DNA of 47,458 nucleotides from Mycobacterium sp. 1245111.1 (lineage in GTDB: Bacteria > Actinomycetota > Actinomycetes > Mycobacteriales > Mycobacteriaceae): the NCBI RefSeq assembly GCF_001673405.1, contig NZ_LZLV01000002.1, positions 1 to 47,458 of the forward strand, in the 5' to 3' direction. The notes below the pieces were generated by a model. It was not told the DNA's origin. It did not search any database and saw only the letters and a program-made list of their open reading frames with translations. A program made the translations under genes and the position numbers. Positions 18,757-27,873 of the stretch are shown one piece after another. Numbering within the stretch: position 1 is the first letter of the stretch; every line of letters begins with the position of its first letter.

Positions 18757-20664
18757 TCAGCTGGCCTGCAACAACAACGGTGGGCCGGGATCGGGTGAGA
18801 GCGGCACATTGCCGCGCTGGAGCAACCAGCCCGCAATGTCGTGGAACAGCGGGGCGGCCGAGTGGCCCGGCGTTCCGTCGGAGTTACGCGACGGGTTGTC
18901 CATCATGATTCCGATGACATAGCGCGGATCGTCCGCGGTTGCCATGCCCGCGAAGGTGATCCAGTAGACGTTGTCGTAATAGCAACCGCACGCCGGGTTG
19001 ATCTGCTGCGCGGTGCCGGTCTTACCGGCGATCTGATAGCCGTCAACCGCGGCCGCCGGCCCGGTCCCCTGCTGTACACCCCTCGGGTCGCGCTGCACCA
19101 CCGCACGCAGCATGTTGCGCACCGTGCGCGCGGTCTCCGGCGACACCACCCGAACTCCTTCGGGGCGCGGCTCTTCGGTGCGCGACCCGTCGGCGCTGAC
19201 GGTGGATTTGACGATCCGTGGAGGAACCCGCACCCCGTCGTTGGCGATCGTTTGGTACATGCCGGCCATCTGCACCAAGGTCATCGAAAGACCTTGCCCG
19301 ATCGGCAAGTTGGAGAACGAGCTACCCGACCATTGCCCAATCGGCGGCACCAGCCCCGCGCTCTCACCCGGCAGTCCGACCCCGGTGCGCTGACCCAGCC
19401 CGAACTTCTCGACCATGTCGTAATACCGTTGCGGCCCAACGCGTTGCGCCAGCATCAGGGTTCCGACGTTCGACGACTTACCGAATACACCAGTTGTCGT
19501 GTAGGGCGCGACGCCGTGCTCCCAGGCATCGTGCACTGTGACCCCGCCCATGTTGATCGAGCCCGGTACCTGCAGCACCTCGTCGGGATTGGACAGGCCG
19601 TACTCGATCACCGACGCGGCGGTGATGACCTTGTTCACCGAACCGGGCTCGAACGGTGAGGACACCGCCGGGTTACCCAGCTGTTTGTTGCCCTGGCGCC
19701 CGATATCCTGCGACGGGTCAAAGGTGTTGTCGTTGGCCATGGCCAGCACTTCGCCGGTCTTGGCGTCCATCACGACCGCGGAGACGTTGCGGGCGCCCGA
19801 CACGTTCTTGGCCTGCTGCACCTGCTGCTGGACGTGGAACTGGATGTCGTCGTCGATGGTCAGCTGGATCGTCGCGCCGTTGACCGCCCGGTGCTGGTTG
19901 CGGTAGCTGCCGGGGATCACCACGCCGTCGGAGCCGCGGTCATAGGTGACCGAGCCGTCGGTGCCGGCGAGCTCGGCGTCCATGGCATCTTCCAGGCCGA
20001 GCAAACCGTGCCCGTCCCAGTCAATTCCGCCGACGACGTTGGCCGCCAGCGATCCGCCCGGATATTGGCGTAGGTCTTGACGTTCGGCACCGACCTCGGG
20101 GAACTTCCGGGTGATCGTGGTGGCGATGGCAGGATCGACCGCGCGGGCCAGGTAGACGAACGACTCGTCGCTGCGCAGCTTCTTCAGAATGGTGGCTTTG
20201 TCCGGCTTGTTGTTCAGCCGGACCGCCACGTCGTTGGCGATCTCGTTCAACCGCCGTTGCGGGTCAGGCGCTTTCGCGTTTTTCTGCTTGGCCTCGGTCA
20301 GCTGCTTGAGAATGCGCTTGGGTTGAAAGGTCAACGCGCGGGCCTCGATCGTGAACGCCAGTTGGTTGTTGTTGCGGTCGACGATGCTTCCGCGAACGGC
20401 TTTTTCGACGTCGGTTACTTTGAGTTGCCCGGCGGCCTCGGCGCGCAGACCCGCCGCCTTGGGCACCTGCAGGTAGAACAGCTGGGCGCCGGCGATCAGC
20501 AGCGCGAGAAAGATGACGCCGTTGCCGACCCGGTGCCGGAAGACGAATGACGCGCCGCGGCTTCCGATCTCCGTCGCCTGGCGGGTGCGGCGTGCGCGCG
20601 CCGAACGGTCAGCTGGGCCGGGCTTGACTCGAAGTGGCTTGCGGGACTGGGCCGGCCGCTTCAT
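18757..20664 (-). CDS. pbpB: Septal class B penicillin-binding protein PbpB (FtsI)
   Basis: PbpB is the septal transpeptidase that cross-links peptidoglycan and is the partner of FtsW. The 635-residue protein has a basic cytoplasmic tail, one TM helix at about 48-66 (NGVIFLALLIAGAQLFYLQV), the PBP dimerisation region with RGSIVDRNNNQLA, and the transpeptidase domain. The active-site serine is S342 in the SxxK motif SVNK (342-345). The second motif is SSN (397-399) and the third KTG (548-550, AGKTGTAQQ). A cysteine pair, NPACGCYYD, follows KTG. ATG overlaps the ftsL stop (ATGA). The 3' end faces DUF732 copy B with a 2-base gap and no terminator between them. Confidence 0.97.
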   Translation of the reverse strand: MKRPAQSRKPLRVKPGPADRSARARRTRQATEIGSRGASFVFRHRVGNGVIFLALLIAGAQLFYLQVPKAAGLRAEAAGQLKVTDVEKAVRGSIVDRNNNQLAFTIEARALTFQPKRILKQLTEAKQKNAKAPDPQRRLNEIANDVAVRLNNKPDKATILKKLRSDESFVYLARAVDPAIATTITRKFPEVGAERQDLRQYPGGSLAANVVGGIDWDGHGLLGLEDAMDAELAGTDGSVTYDRGSDGVVIPGSYRNQHRAVNGATIQLTIDDDIQFHVQQQVQQAKNVSGARNVSAVVMDAKTGEVLAMANDNTFDPSQDIGRQGNKQLGNPAVSSPFEPGSVNKVITAASVIEYGLSNPDEVLQVPGSINMGGVTVHDAWEHGVAPYTTTGVFGKSSNVGTLMLAQRVGPQRYYDMVEKFGLGQRTGVGLPGESAGLVPPIGQWSGSSFSNLPIGQGLSMTLVQMAGMYQTIANDGVRVPPRIVKSTVSADGSRTEEPRPEGVRVVSPETARTVRNMLRAVVQRDPRGVQQGTGPAAAVDGYQIAGKTGTAQQINPACGCYYDNVYWITFAGMATADDPRYVIGIMMDNPSRNSDGTPGHSAAPLFHDIAGWLLQRGNVPLSPDPGPPLLLQAS

Positions 20665-21845
20665 CGGCCGGGCCCGGGAGTTGTCACCGTCAGCGGGCCG
20701 AACTGCTCACCCACGAGTGGCCCGGCGGGACCTGGGTGGTGTGGCATGCCCGGCAGATCGGCGGGCGACGACGCGGCGGGCGGCGGCAGCGGCGCGGGCA
20801 CGGCGGCTGCGGTGGGCGGTGGCAGCACGGGCGCGACCGCGGGTGCTGGCGCGACGACAGGCGCTGGCCCAACCGCCGGCGCGGGCGCAACGGGGACCAC
20901 CGGAGCCGCCGGTGCGCTCGGCAGCGGCTGCGTTCCGGGTGCCAGCGGCACTCCCGGTACCGGCATCCCGGGCACCGCCGCCGGCCCCGCACCGGGCATC
21001 GGAAGCGGACCGTCCGGCGACGGCAGGTGCTGGGTACCCAAGGTCGTCGCGCCGTCGGGCGTGCGGACCATCGCGTCAGGGCCAGGCGCCAGCGGGACCG
21101 GCGGCACACCGTTCCCGGGCGACACCAGCGCCGGCACCTCGACCGCGTTGGCTTGCGGCGGCGCCACCGGCTTATCTTCGGGCAGCTTGCTGTTCAGCGG
21201 TGGCGGCGGAACACCCTGCGCCGGTTTCGGGGTGCCGACCACCACCCAGTTGCCGGCGGGATCCTGCACCAGATGCGCGGTATCGCGGGTCGGAATCATG
21301 CCCAGCCCGCGAGCCGCCTCGGCCAGCGCCGGCGCGGACTGCGCCTGCTGCACGTCGCGCTCGAGCGCTTCCTTTTCCTGCTGTAGCAACTCGGTGCGCT
21401 GGCGGGCACTACCGAGCTGGTAAGACCGCTCAGCGGCGTCGGTGGACAGCCAGAGGGTGAGACCGAGCCCGGCGCCGAGCGAGCCGATGACGAACACGAC
21501 GAAGGGGACCTTGGCCGCCAACGTGCGGGGTCGCAGGTCGATCGAAGCCAACCGGTCGATGAGGCGCTCGCGCAGTGGAGGGCGAACAACCTTTGGCGCC
21601 TTGGCTTTCCGGGCCTTGGCGCGAGCCTTGGCCTGGGTGGCGCTCTTCGCGCGAGACGGTCGTTCTACCGGCCGGGCGACCGGCGTGGTCTGTGAGGTCC
21701 GCGGTTCGCGGGCAGGCGCGGTGGGCTTTCCGCGGCGCGGGCGGCCACGACGAGCCGGGGCCGGGTCGGCTACCCGGGAAGCCTTGGCCGGGCCGCGACG
21801 CCGTTCGCCGGCGCGCTGCGGTTGCGCTGGGCCCTTGGCTTTCAT
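20661..21845 (-). CDS. ftsL: FtsL-like division protein with long Pro/Ala-rich extracellular region
   Basis: A 394-residue bitopic protein at the FtsL position between rsmH and pbpB (Rv2164c orthologue). A long basic, Pro/Arg/Lys-rich cytoplasmic tail (1-105) precedes one TM helix at about 112-132 ([20 protein letters not shown]). A short coiled coil follows ([20 protein letters not shown]), the FtsL/DivIC-like feature that binds Fts[22 protein letters not shown] marks the end of the conserved core. The last ~180 residues are Pro/Ala/Val-rich low complexity and presumably span the periplasm. It is far longer than the ~120-residue E. coli FtsL. ATG has GGAGG 4 bases upstream and overlaps the rsmH stop. 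Confidence 0.92.
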   Translation of the reverse strand: MKAKGPAQPQRAGERRRGPAKASRVADPAPARRGRPRRGKPTAPAREPRTSQTTPVARPVERPSRAKSATQAKARAKARKAKAPKVVRPPLRERLIDRLASIDLRPRTLAAKVPFVVFVIGSLGAGLGLTLWLSTDAAERSYQLGSARQRTELLQQEKEALERDVQQAQSAPALAEAARGLGMIPTRDTAHLVQDPAGNWVVVGTPKPAQGVPPPPLNSKLPEDKPVAPPQANAVEVPALVSPGNGVPPVPLAPGPDAMVRTPDGATTLGTQHLPSPDGPLPMPGAGPAAVPGMPVPGVPLAPGTQPLPSAPAAPVVPVAPAPAVGPAPVVAPAPAVAPVLPPPTAAAVPAPLPPPAASSPADLPGMPHHPGPAGPLVGEQFGPLTVTTPGPGR

Positions 21846-23023
21846 GAGCCTCCCTTCCTCGCTGCGTCTGATTTCGATTGCACCCGTTCGATGGCACGCA
21901 ATCGCACCGCGGCACTGCGCGGATTCTGTTCGACTTCGATGTGGCCGGCACGTTCAGCGCCACGCGTCAGCAGCCTGAATTGCGGTGCATGCCCAGGCAA
22001 TTCGACCGGCAGACCCGACGGCGTGCTCGAGGTGGTCGCCTCGGCGAAAGTGCGTTTGACGATCCGGTCTTCCAGCGACTGATAAGCCATCACCACGATC
22101 CGCCCGTCGACGGCCAGCGCGTCGAGCGCGGCGGGCAACATGTCCCGCAATGCGTCCAGCTCACCGTTGACCTCGATGCGCAACGCCTGGAACGTCCGCT
22201 TCGCGGGGTGTCCCCCGGTGCGACGTGCCGGTGCCGGAACCGCTTGGTAGATAACCTCGACCAGCTCAGCGGTCGAGACGAACGGCGAGCGGGCGCGTCG
22301 GCGGACGATGTGTGCCGCAATGCGACGGGCCAACTTCTCGTCGCCGTAGCGCCGCAGGATGTCGCTCAGCGCGGCCTCGTCGTAGGTGTTCACGATCTCG
22401 GCGGCGGTCAGCGGCGACGTGGGGTCCATCCGCATGTCCAGCGGCGCGTCTTGCGCGTAGGAGAAACCCCGCTCGGCCCGGTCGAGTTGCATCGACGAGA
22501 CACCGAGATCGAAGAGCATGCCGTCGACGGATTCGGTTGGTGCATAGCCCGATTCGGCCAACGCGTACTCGATACCGTCGTACCGGGTTTGCACCAGGGT
22601 GAGCCGGTCGGCGAATCGGGACAACCGGTCGCGGGCAATGTCCAGAGCGGTCGGATCGCGGTCCACACCTATCAGGCGTAGCCCGGGCAACTCGGTGAGA
22701 AAGCGCTCGGCGTGCCCACCGGCGCCGAGCGTGCCGTCGAGAAGTACCGCGCCCGATCCGTCGGTGTGGTGGCGGGTCAGCGCCGGAAGCAGCAGTTCGA
22801 AGCAGCGGTCGAGCAATACGGGCACATGACCGAACCCACCCGTGGCGTCAGGCATGAGAGCGCTCTCCCGGCGTGAGAAGTGTTGGGCGGCAGGGCTGGC
22901 CGGTGCATCGAGGTCCCTGTCCGATGGCACGAACCTGGCGTTGGGGAAGTACGTCAGGGTCGGTTCGGACAGGGGCCACGTTGCACGGGCACGCGCCTCA
23001 GATAATGTCGCCGAGTGCTTCAT
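21842..23023 (-). CDS. rsmH: 16S rRNA m4C1402 methyltransferase RsmH (MraW)
   Basis: RsmH N4-methylates C1402 of 16S rRNA using SAM. The core starts at [16 protein letters not shown], has the SAM site [14 protein letters not shown] and [14 protein letters not shown], then [41 protein letters not shown] and [18 protein letters not shown]. The start is uncertain. The core could begin at ATG 22855, but upstream residues [15 protein letters not shown] are conserved in the M. tuberculosis protein, so translation probably begins earlier. ATG 23023 is the nearest suitable start and overlaps mraZ by 26 bases. The stop overlaps ftsL. Confidence 0.92.
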   Translation of the reverse strand: MKHSATLSEARARATWPLSEPTLTYFPNARFVPSDRDLDAPASPAAQHFSRRESALMPDATGGFGHVPVLLDRCFELLLPALTRHHTDGSGAVLLDGTLGAGGHAERFLTELPGLRLIGVDRDPTALDIARDRLSRFADRLTLVQTRYDGIEYALAESGYAPTESVDGMLFDLGVSSMQLDRAERGFSYAQDAPLDMRMDPTSPLTAAEIVNTYDEAALSDILRRYGDEKLARRIAAHIVRRRARSPFVSTAELVEVIYQAVPAPARRTGGHPAKRTFQALRIEVNGELDALRDMLPAALDALAVDGRIVVMAYQSLEDRIVKRTFAEATTSSTPSGLPVELPGHAPQFRLLTRGAERAGHIEVEQNPRSAAVRLRAIERVQSKSDAARKGGS

Positions 23024-23429
23024 CGCTGGCTGCGGAGAAGTTCTCTTCGTGGGCTTGTTGGTACTGCTGCCAGGCCGCGGCGTCCCAGATCTCCAGGTAG
23101 TCAATCGATCCGATGACGACGCAGTCTTTGGAAAGGCTCGCGTAGCGACGATGGTCGGCCGACAACGTGATCCGGCCTTGGGCGTCAGGGTGTTGTTCGT
23201 CGGTGCCGGCGGCCAGGTTGCGCAGGAACGCCCGCGCCTCAGGATTACTGCGCGACGTCTGACTGGCTTTGCGGGCGAGTTCCTCGAACGCGGCTCGCGG
23301 GTAGACGGCGAGGCTGTGGTCCTGACTCTTGGTGACCATCAACCCCCCTGCCAGCGCGTCGCGGAACTTGGCGGGCAACGTGAGTCGCCCTTTGTCGTCG
23401 AGTTTTGGCGTGTAGGTGCCGAGAAACAT
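22998..23429 (-). CDS. mraZ: Transcriptional regulator MraZ
   Basis: MraZ is the DNA-binding regulator at the head of the dcw cluster; in E. coli it represses its own operon by binding TGGGN direct repeats. The 143-residue protein begins [20 protein letters not shown], the first SpoVT/AbrB-like half with the DxKGR signature, and has the second half at [23 protein letters not shown] 23429 has GGAGG 7 bases upstream. A longer in-frame start at 23492 lies on top of the predicted operator and is rejected. The gene is first in an mraZ-rsmH-ftsL-pbpB operon with overlapping genes. Four phased TGGNG boxes start 27 bases upstream, consistent with autoregulation. Confidence 0.96.
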   Translation of the reverse strand: MFLGTYTPKLDDKGRLTLPAKFRDALAGGLMVTKSQDHSLAVYPRAAFEELARKASQTSRSNPEARAFLRNLAAGTDEQHPDAQGRITLSADHRRYASLSKDCVVIGSIDYLEIWDAAAWQQYQQAHEENFSAASDEALGDII

Positions 23430-23456
23430 CTGGCTACCTCCATGCCTTTCGACTTC

Positions 23457-23491
23457 CGCCACGATACCCCACAATCCCCCACTTCGCTCCA
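23457..23491 (-). promoter_or_regulatory. Predicted MraZ operator: four TGGNG boxes at 10-bp spacing
   Basis: Read on the minus strand: TGGAG (23487-23491), TGGGG (23477-23481), TGGGG (23467-23471) and TGGCG (23457-23461), each separated by exactly 5 bases. This matches the TGGGN-N5 direct repeats bound by E. coli MraZ. Two boxes are perfect and the outer two deviate at one position. It lies 28-62 bases before the mraZ ATG, where binding would block transcription. Confidence 0.8.
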
Positions 23492-23681
23492 TTTAACGGC
23501 ACGAATGTCACCTATTGGTGTCGTTTCTGCAGGTTCTTGGCCACCACAGCGACCACAGGAAGCGAGGTCCGCGCCTAGAAGGCCCGACAAAAATAGCCGC
23601 GACCTGGTATTTCGAGCCGCGGTGGGGCGTAGTGGGTGATGGCGCGCCGCTCAGACCGCCAAGCCGCCGTCGGTGGGGCAC

Positions 23682-23710
23682 AAAAAAGGGCAGCCAGGAG
23701 GCTGCCCTTT
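23682..23710 (-). terminator. Strong rho-independent terminator of the DUF3040 gene
   Basis: On the minus strand the stem AAAGGGCAGCC pairs with GGCTGCCCTTT (11 bp, plus 23700-23710 and 23685-23695) around a 4-base loop. The 3' arm runs into a six-T tract (plus 23682-23687). It lies 15 bases after the stop of the DUF3040 gene and isolates it from mraZ. This is the only canonical intrinsic terminator in the window. Confidence 0.88.
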
Positions 23711-23724
23711 ACGCGTCCCGCCCG

Positions 23725-24126
23725 CTACTCCTCGAAGCGGCGGCGAAACCGGTCTTCCATGCGGCTGGTGAACGATCCACCGGCGCCCTTGCTGCGGCGC
23801 TGACGCGACGCGGCTGCGGCTCCGGGACGCTCGCCCCGGCCGGCAAGCCGAGGTCCGGTGATGGCAAACACCACACCACCGAACATCACGATAAAACCGA
23901 GCACGGACAGGACCGGGAACGTTCCGATCATGGTGGCCTTAAACGCCACACCGGAAACCAGCATCGCCAGCCCGAGCACAAACAACGCCGCACCCTGCAG
24001 GCGTCGCCGCGCCGTCGGCGCGCGCAATCCGCCACCGCGGACGCTCGAGGCGAACTTAGGGTCCTCGGCATAGAGAGCGCTCTCGATCTGGTCGAGCATC
24101 CGCTGCTCATGATCGGAGAGTGGCAT
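23725..24126 (-). CDS. DUF3040 membrane protein (Rv2169c-like)
   Basis: A 133-residue protein of the actinobacterial DUF3040 family. It starts with the family signature MPLSDHEQRMLDQIESALYA and EDPKFASSVRG, then has two TM helices (about 44-60, GAALFVLGLAMLVSGVAF, and 70-90, PVLSVLGFIVMFGGVVFAI). The C-terminal cytoplasmic tail is basic and Arg-rich (SRMEDRFRRRFEE). ATG 24126 has a strong AAGGAGGG site 4 bases upstream. The gene has its own terminator and is divergent from the acetyltransferase. Position matches Rv2169c. Function unknown; conservation beside the dcw cluster suggests a link to envelope or division. Confidence 0.87.
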   Translation of the reverse strand: MPLSDHEQRMLDQIESALYAEDPKFASSVRGGGLRAPTARRRLQGAALFVLGLAMLVSGVAFKATMIGTFPVLSVLGFIVMFGGVVFAITGPRLAGRGERPGAAAASRQRRSKGAGGSFTSRMEDRFRRRFEE

Positions 24127-24344
24127 TCGTCCCTCCTTGCCGAAATCCTGTCACGTTAATACCGATAGCACGCTTGCCCTCGCTGCGGGGACAACTAATA
24201 AGAATGATACGAGGTCAATCTGCGCGTTACCACCGCTTCGCTCGCTGATTGTAATCGCGACGGTCGGCGAGCCATGCGCCGGCGCCGCGCCCGATAATGG
24301 GATGGCCCACCGCACTGGACGACTGAGGAGGGGACCGCACGTTG

Positions 24345-24941
24345 GTGACATTCCTCATCAACCTGCCGCCGCAGGACATGCAGCGGAGGCTTTCTGAGGC
24401 CTTGGGCGTCTACGTCGACGCCATGCGCTATCCGCCCGGCACCGAGAATCAGCGCGCCGCGATGTGGCTCGAACACACCCGCCGGCGCGGCTGGCAGGCC
24501 GTGGCGGCGGTCGAAGTCGACACCCCAGCCGGAACCGAGCCCTCGTCGGAGCAACTGAGCAACGCACCCCTGCTCGGCGTGGCGTACGGCTACTGTGGCG
24601 CCCCCGACCAGTGGTGGCAGCAGCAGGTCGTCGCGGGACTGCAGCGCAGCGGCTACCCCGACCCCGAGATCGCCAAGTTGATGGCCAGCTATTTCGAGCT
24701 GACCGAGCTACACATCGCGCCCCGGGCGCAGGGGCGCGGCCTCGGCGAAGCGCTGGCCCGTCGGCTGCTATCCGAACGCGGCGAAGCCAACGTCTTGCTC
24801 TCGACGCCGGAGACCAACGGCGAAGCCAATCGAGCCTGGCGGCTGTATCGGCGACTGGGCTTCAACGACGTGATCCGCGGCTACCACTTCACCGGCGACC
24901 CACGGGCATTCGCGATTCTGGGTCGCCAGCTGCCGCTGTAG
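24345..24941 (+). CDS. GNAT-family acetyltransferase (Rv2170-like)
   Basis: A 198-residue GNAT acetyltransferase. The acetyl-CoA pyrophosphate loop is in LHIAPRAQGRGLGEALARRL (Q/R-x-x-G-x-G/A signature), followed by LLSTPETNGEANRAWRLYRRLGFNDVIRGYHFTGDPRAF, the C-terminal GNAT half. The N-terminus (TFLINLPPQDMQRRLSEAL) matches Rv2170, which I recall as a protein lysine acetyltransferase acting on isocitrate dehydrogenase in M. tuberculosis; the same substrate here is inference. GTG 24345 gives the same length as that protein; TTG 24342 directly before it has a slightly better distance to GAGGAGGGG. It stands alone between the DUF3040 gene and lppM. Confidence 0.85.
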   Translation: MTFLINLPPQDMQRRLSEALGVYVDAMRYPPGTENQRAAMWLEHTRRRGWQAVAAVEVDTPAGTEPSSEQLSNAPLLGVAYGYCGAPDQWWQQQVVAGLQRSGYPDPEIAKLMASYFELTELHIAPRAQGRGLGEALARRLLSERGEANVLLSTPETNGEANRAWRLYRRLGFNDVIRGYHFTGDPRAFAILGRQLPL

Positions 24942-25017
24942 TGGCACCGGCTCCGTCGCGGTCTGGCACGATGACCTGGTGCGCGCCAGCGGTATACAGC
25001 TCTCGTCCCGGGGTTTG

Positions 25018-25701
25018 ATGGCACGGCCGGCGGGCCGCCGCCTGACGGCATGGGCGTTGCTGCTGCTGGTGATCCCGATGCTGGCCGGGTGCGTGCGAAT
25101 CAAGGCGTCGATCACCATCTCCCCCGAGGATCTGGTATCCGGCGACATCATCGCGGCGTCTAAGCCACGCAACGAAAAAGACAATGGTCCGCAGCTGGAT
25201 CCCAATCTGGCGTTCGGCCAGAAAGTCGCGGTGTCCAAGTACGACCGCGACGGCTACGTGGGATCGCAAGCCACCTTCGCCGACCTGACCTTCGCCGAAT
25301 TGCCGGAGCTGGCGCGGATGAACTCCGACGCGCAGGGAGTAAACCTGTCGCTGCGCAGAGCCGGCGACCTGGTGATCCTCGAGGGACGCGCCGACCTGAC
25401 GTCGCTGAACGATCCCGATGCCGACGTGGAGATCTCCGTCGCGTTCCCAGGATCGGTGACCTCGACCAACGGCGATCGCGTCGACGACCAGACCGTGCAG
25501 TGGAAACTCAAGCCCGGCGTGGTCAGCATGCTTATCGCGCAGGCCCGCTACACCGACCCGAGCACCCGCTCATTCCAGGGTGCGGCGATGTGGCTGGCGT
25601 TGGCATCGCTGGTGGTCGCCGCCGCCGTAGCAGGCCTGGCCTGGTACACCCGCGACCAGTCGCCGAAGATCGGCGAGCCGAGCGACCCGCCGTCGAGCTG
25701 A
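25018..25701 (+). CDS. lppM: Lipoprotein LppM
   Basis: A 227-residue predicted lipoprotein. A basic start and hydrophobic stretch (TAWALLLLVIPM) lead to the lipobox MLAGC at about 18-22, where Cys is acylated. The periplasmic domain has VRIKASITISPEDLVSGDI and a beta-rich region ending WKLKPGVVSMLIAQARYTDP. A C-terminal TM helix (MWLALASLVVAAAVAGLAWY) and a short cytoplasmic tail follow. The double anchoring matches M. tuberculosis LppM (Rv2171), linked to phagocytosis and phagosome maturation. ATG 25018 gives the same length as that protein; a GTG at 24979 is possible but unconserved. It converges on Rv2172c with a 5-base gap. Confidence 0.88.
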   Translation: MARPAGRRLTAWALLLLVIPMLAGCVRIKASITISPEDLVSGDIIAASKPRNEKDNGPQLDPNLAFGQKVAVSKYDRDGYVGSQATFADLTFAELPELARMNSDAQGVNLSLRRAGDLVILEGRADLTSLNDPDADVEISVAFPGSVTSTNGDRVDDQTVQWKLKPGVVSMLIAQARYTDPSTRSFQGAAMWLALASLVVAAAVAGLAWYTRDQSPKIGEPSDPPSS

Positions 25702-25716
25702 CCCGATTAGCGGGTC
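25700..25716. terminator. Small hairpin over convergent stops of lppM and the MTHFR gene
   Basis: GACCCG (25700-25705), loop ATTAG, CGGGTC (25711-25716) form a perfect 6-bp stem. It begins within the lppM stop codon and includes the stop of the opposing gene at 25707. It could serve both directions as a weak terminator. No T-run is present. Confidence 0.35.
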
Positions 25717-26597
25717 GGTGACCAGTAATCCAGCATTTCGGCGAACGTCTCGAACGCCGGCGCGGAATTGCCGTAGGTGGCTTCCAGATGGATGCTCAGC
25801 GGATAGCCCAATTCGGCGACGCCATCGATCACCCGCTTGTACAGATCGAGCAGAAGCGCCCGCCGTTGCACCGGTTCGGTATTCGCCAGCTTGGTGACGA
25901 ACGCTTGTTCCTCGGCGACGGCGGGATTTCCCGGATCCTGGATCAGCCAGTTGATGAAGCCGATCTTCTCTTCGAGCTTCGGCACGAACCCGAACCCCAG
26001 CAGGACCTCTGGGCGATGGTCGGTCTTCTTGGCGAAGTCGGTCAAAAAGCCCACGATCGCATCGGAATACAGCAACTGCGTCTGCGCGAAGGTCGCACCT
26101 TGCTCGCACTTGAAATTCAGCCGGCCCGTTTCGCCTTCGCGGGTCGGAATGAGGATGACACCCCGATTGTCCACCAGCCCTTGATAAATCGACAGAGCGT
26201 CGGTCGGCGCCACGCCGGAGCCCTCGCCGTCGGCCATCGTGCGCGGCACACCGACGAACACGATGCCGTCGATCCCGGCGCCGACCAAGGCGCCGAGCCG
26301 CTGGCGCAGGGTCGGCTCGTCCATGAAAGCCGTGACCTGACTGCACAATCCGCGCACCCCGGGCAGCTCGGGCCTGATCGTCGACCAGAAGTCGAGCACA
26401 TCCAGCTTGGGCTTCATCTCGATCGGGCGGTCGTCGTCTTCTTCGATCAACCCGGGCATCATCACGTGGCCGATCTGGCCGTCGATCCCACATTTCGTCG
26501 CCAGCTGCACCACTTTGTGAGCGTCTTCGAGAGCCTTCTCGGTGCCGCTTTCCAGGTTCGGCGGTACCAGCTCAAGCGCGATGGTGTTCAAAGTCAA
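25707..26597 (-). CDS. Flavin-independent methylenetetrahydrofolate reductase-type enzyme (Rv2172c-like)
   Basis: A 296-residue TIM-barrel protein of the short MTHFR-like family. From memory, its M. smegmatis homologues reduce 5,10-methylene-THF to 5-methyl-THF with NADH and without FAD, supplying methionine synthesis. Seen: TLNTIALELVPPNLESG at the start, QIGHVMMPGLIEEDDDRPIE, QVTAFMDEPTLRQRL, FVGVPRTMADGEG and NFKCEQGATFAQTQLLYSDAI, the last resembling the folate-binding segment of MTHFR. TTG 26597 is chosen because GAGGAG lies 7 bases upstream and M. tuberculosis starts at the same residue; ATG 26612 overlaps the ribosome site. It is divergent from idsA2. Confidence 0.88.
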   Translation of the reverse strand: MTLNTIALELVPPNLESGTEKALEDAHKVVQLATKCGIDGQIGHVMMPGLIEEDDDRPIEMKPKLDVLDFWSTIRPELPGVRGLCSQVTAFMDEPTLRQRLGALVGAGIDGIVFVGVPRTMADGEGSGVAPTDALSIYQGLVDNRGVILIPTREGETGRLNFKCEQGATFAQTQLLYSDAIVGFLTDFAKKTDHRPEVLLGFGFVPKLEEKIGFINWLIQDPGNPAVAEEQAFVTKLANTEPVQRRALLLDLYKRVIDGVAELGYPLSIHLEATYGNSAPAFETFAEMLDYWSPTR

Positions 26598-26674
26598 CGA
26601 GCTGCTCCTCATTCAACGACTAGTCCCCCGCCGCAGCAGGCCACCCGGCACCGTGCTGCACGACAGCATAGTGA

Positions 26675-27868
<1,194 letters not shown>

Positions 27869-27873
27869 CACCC

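Noticed and set aside
24195..24218. TTGACC with TATTAG as promoter of the DUF3040 gene
   Set aside because: The spacer is only 12 bases. The region is AT-rich but no correctly spaced pair was found.
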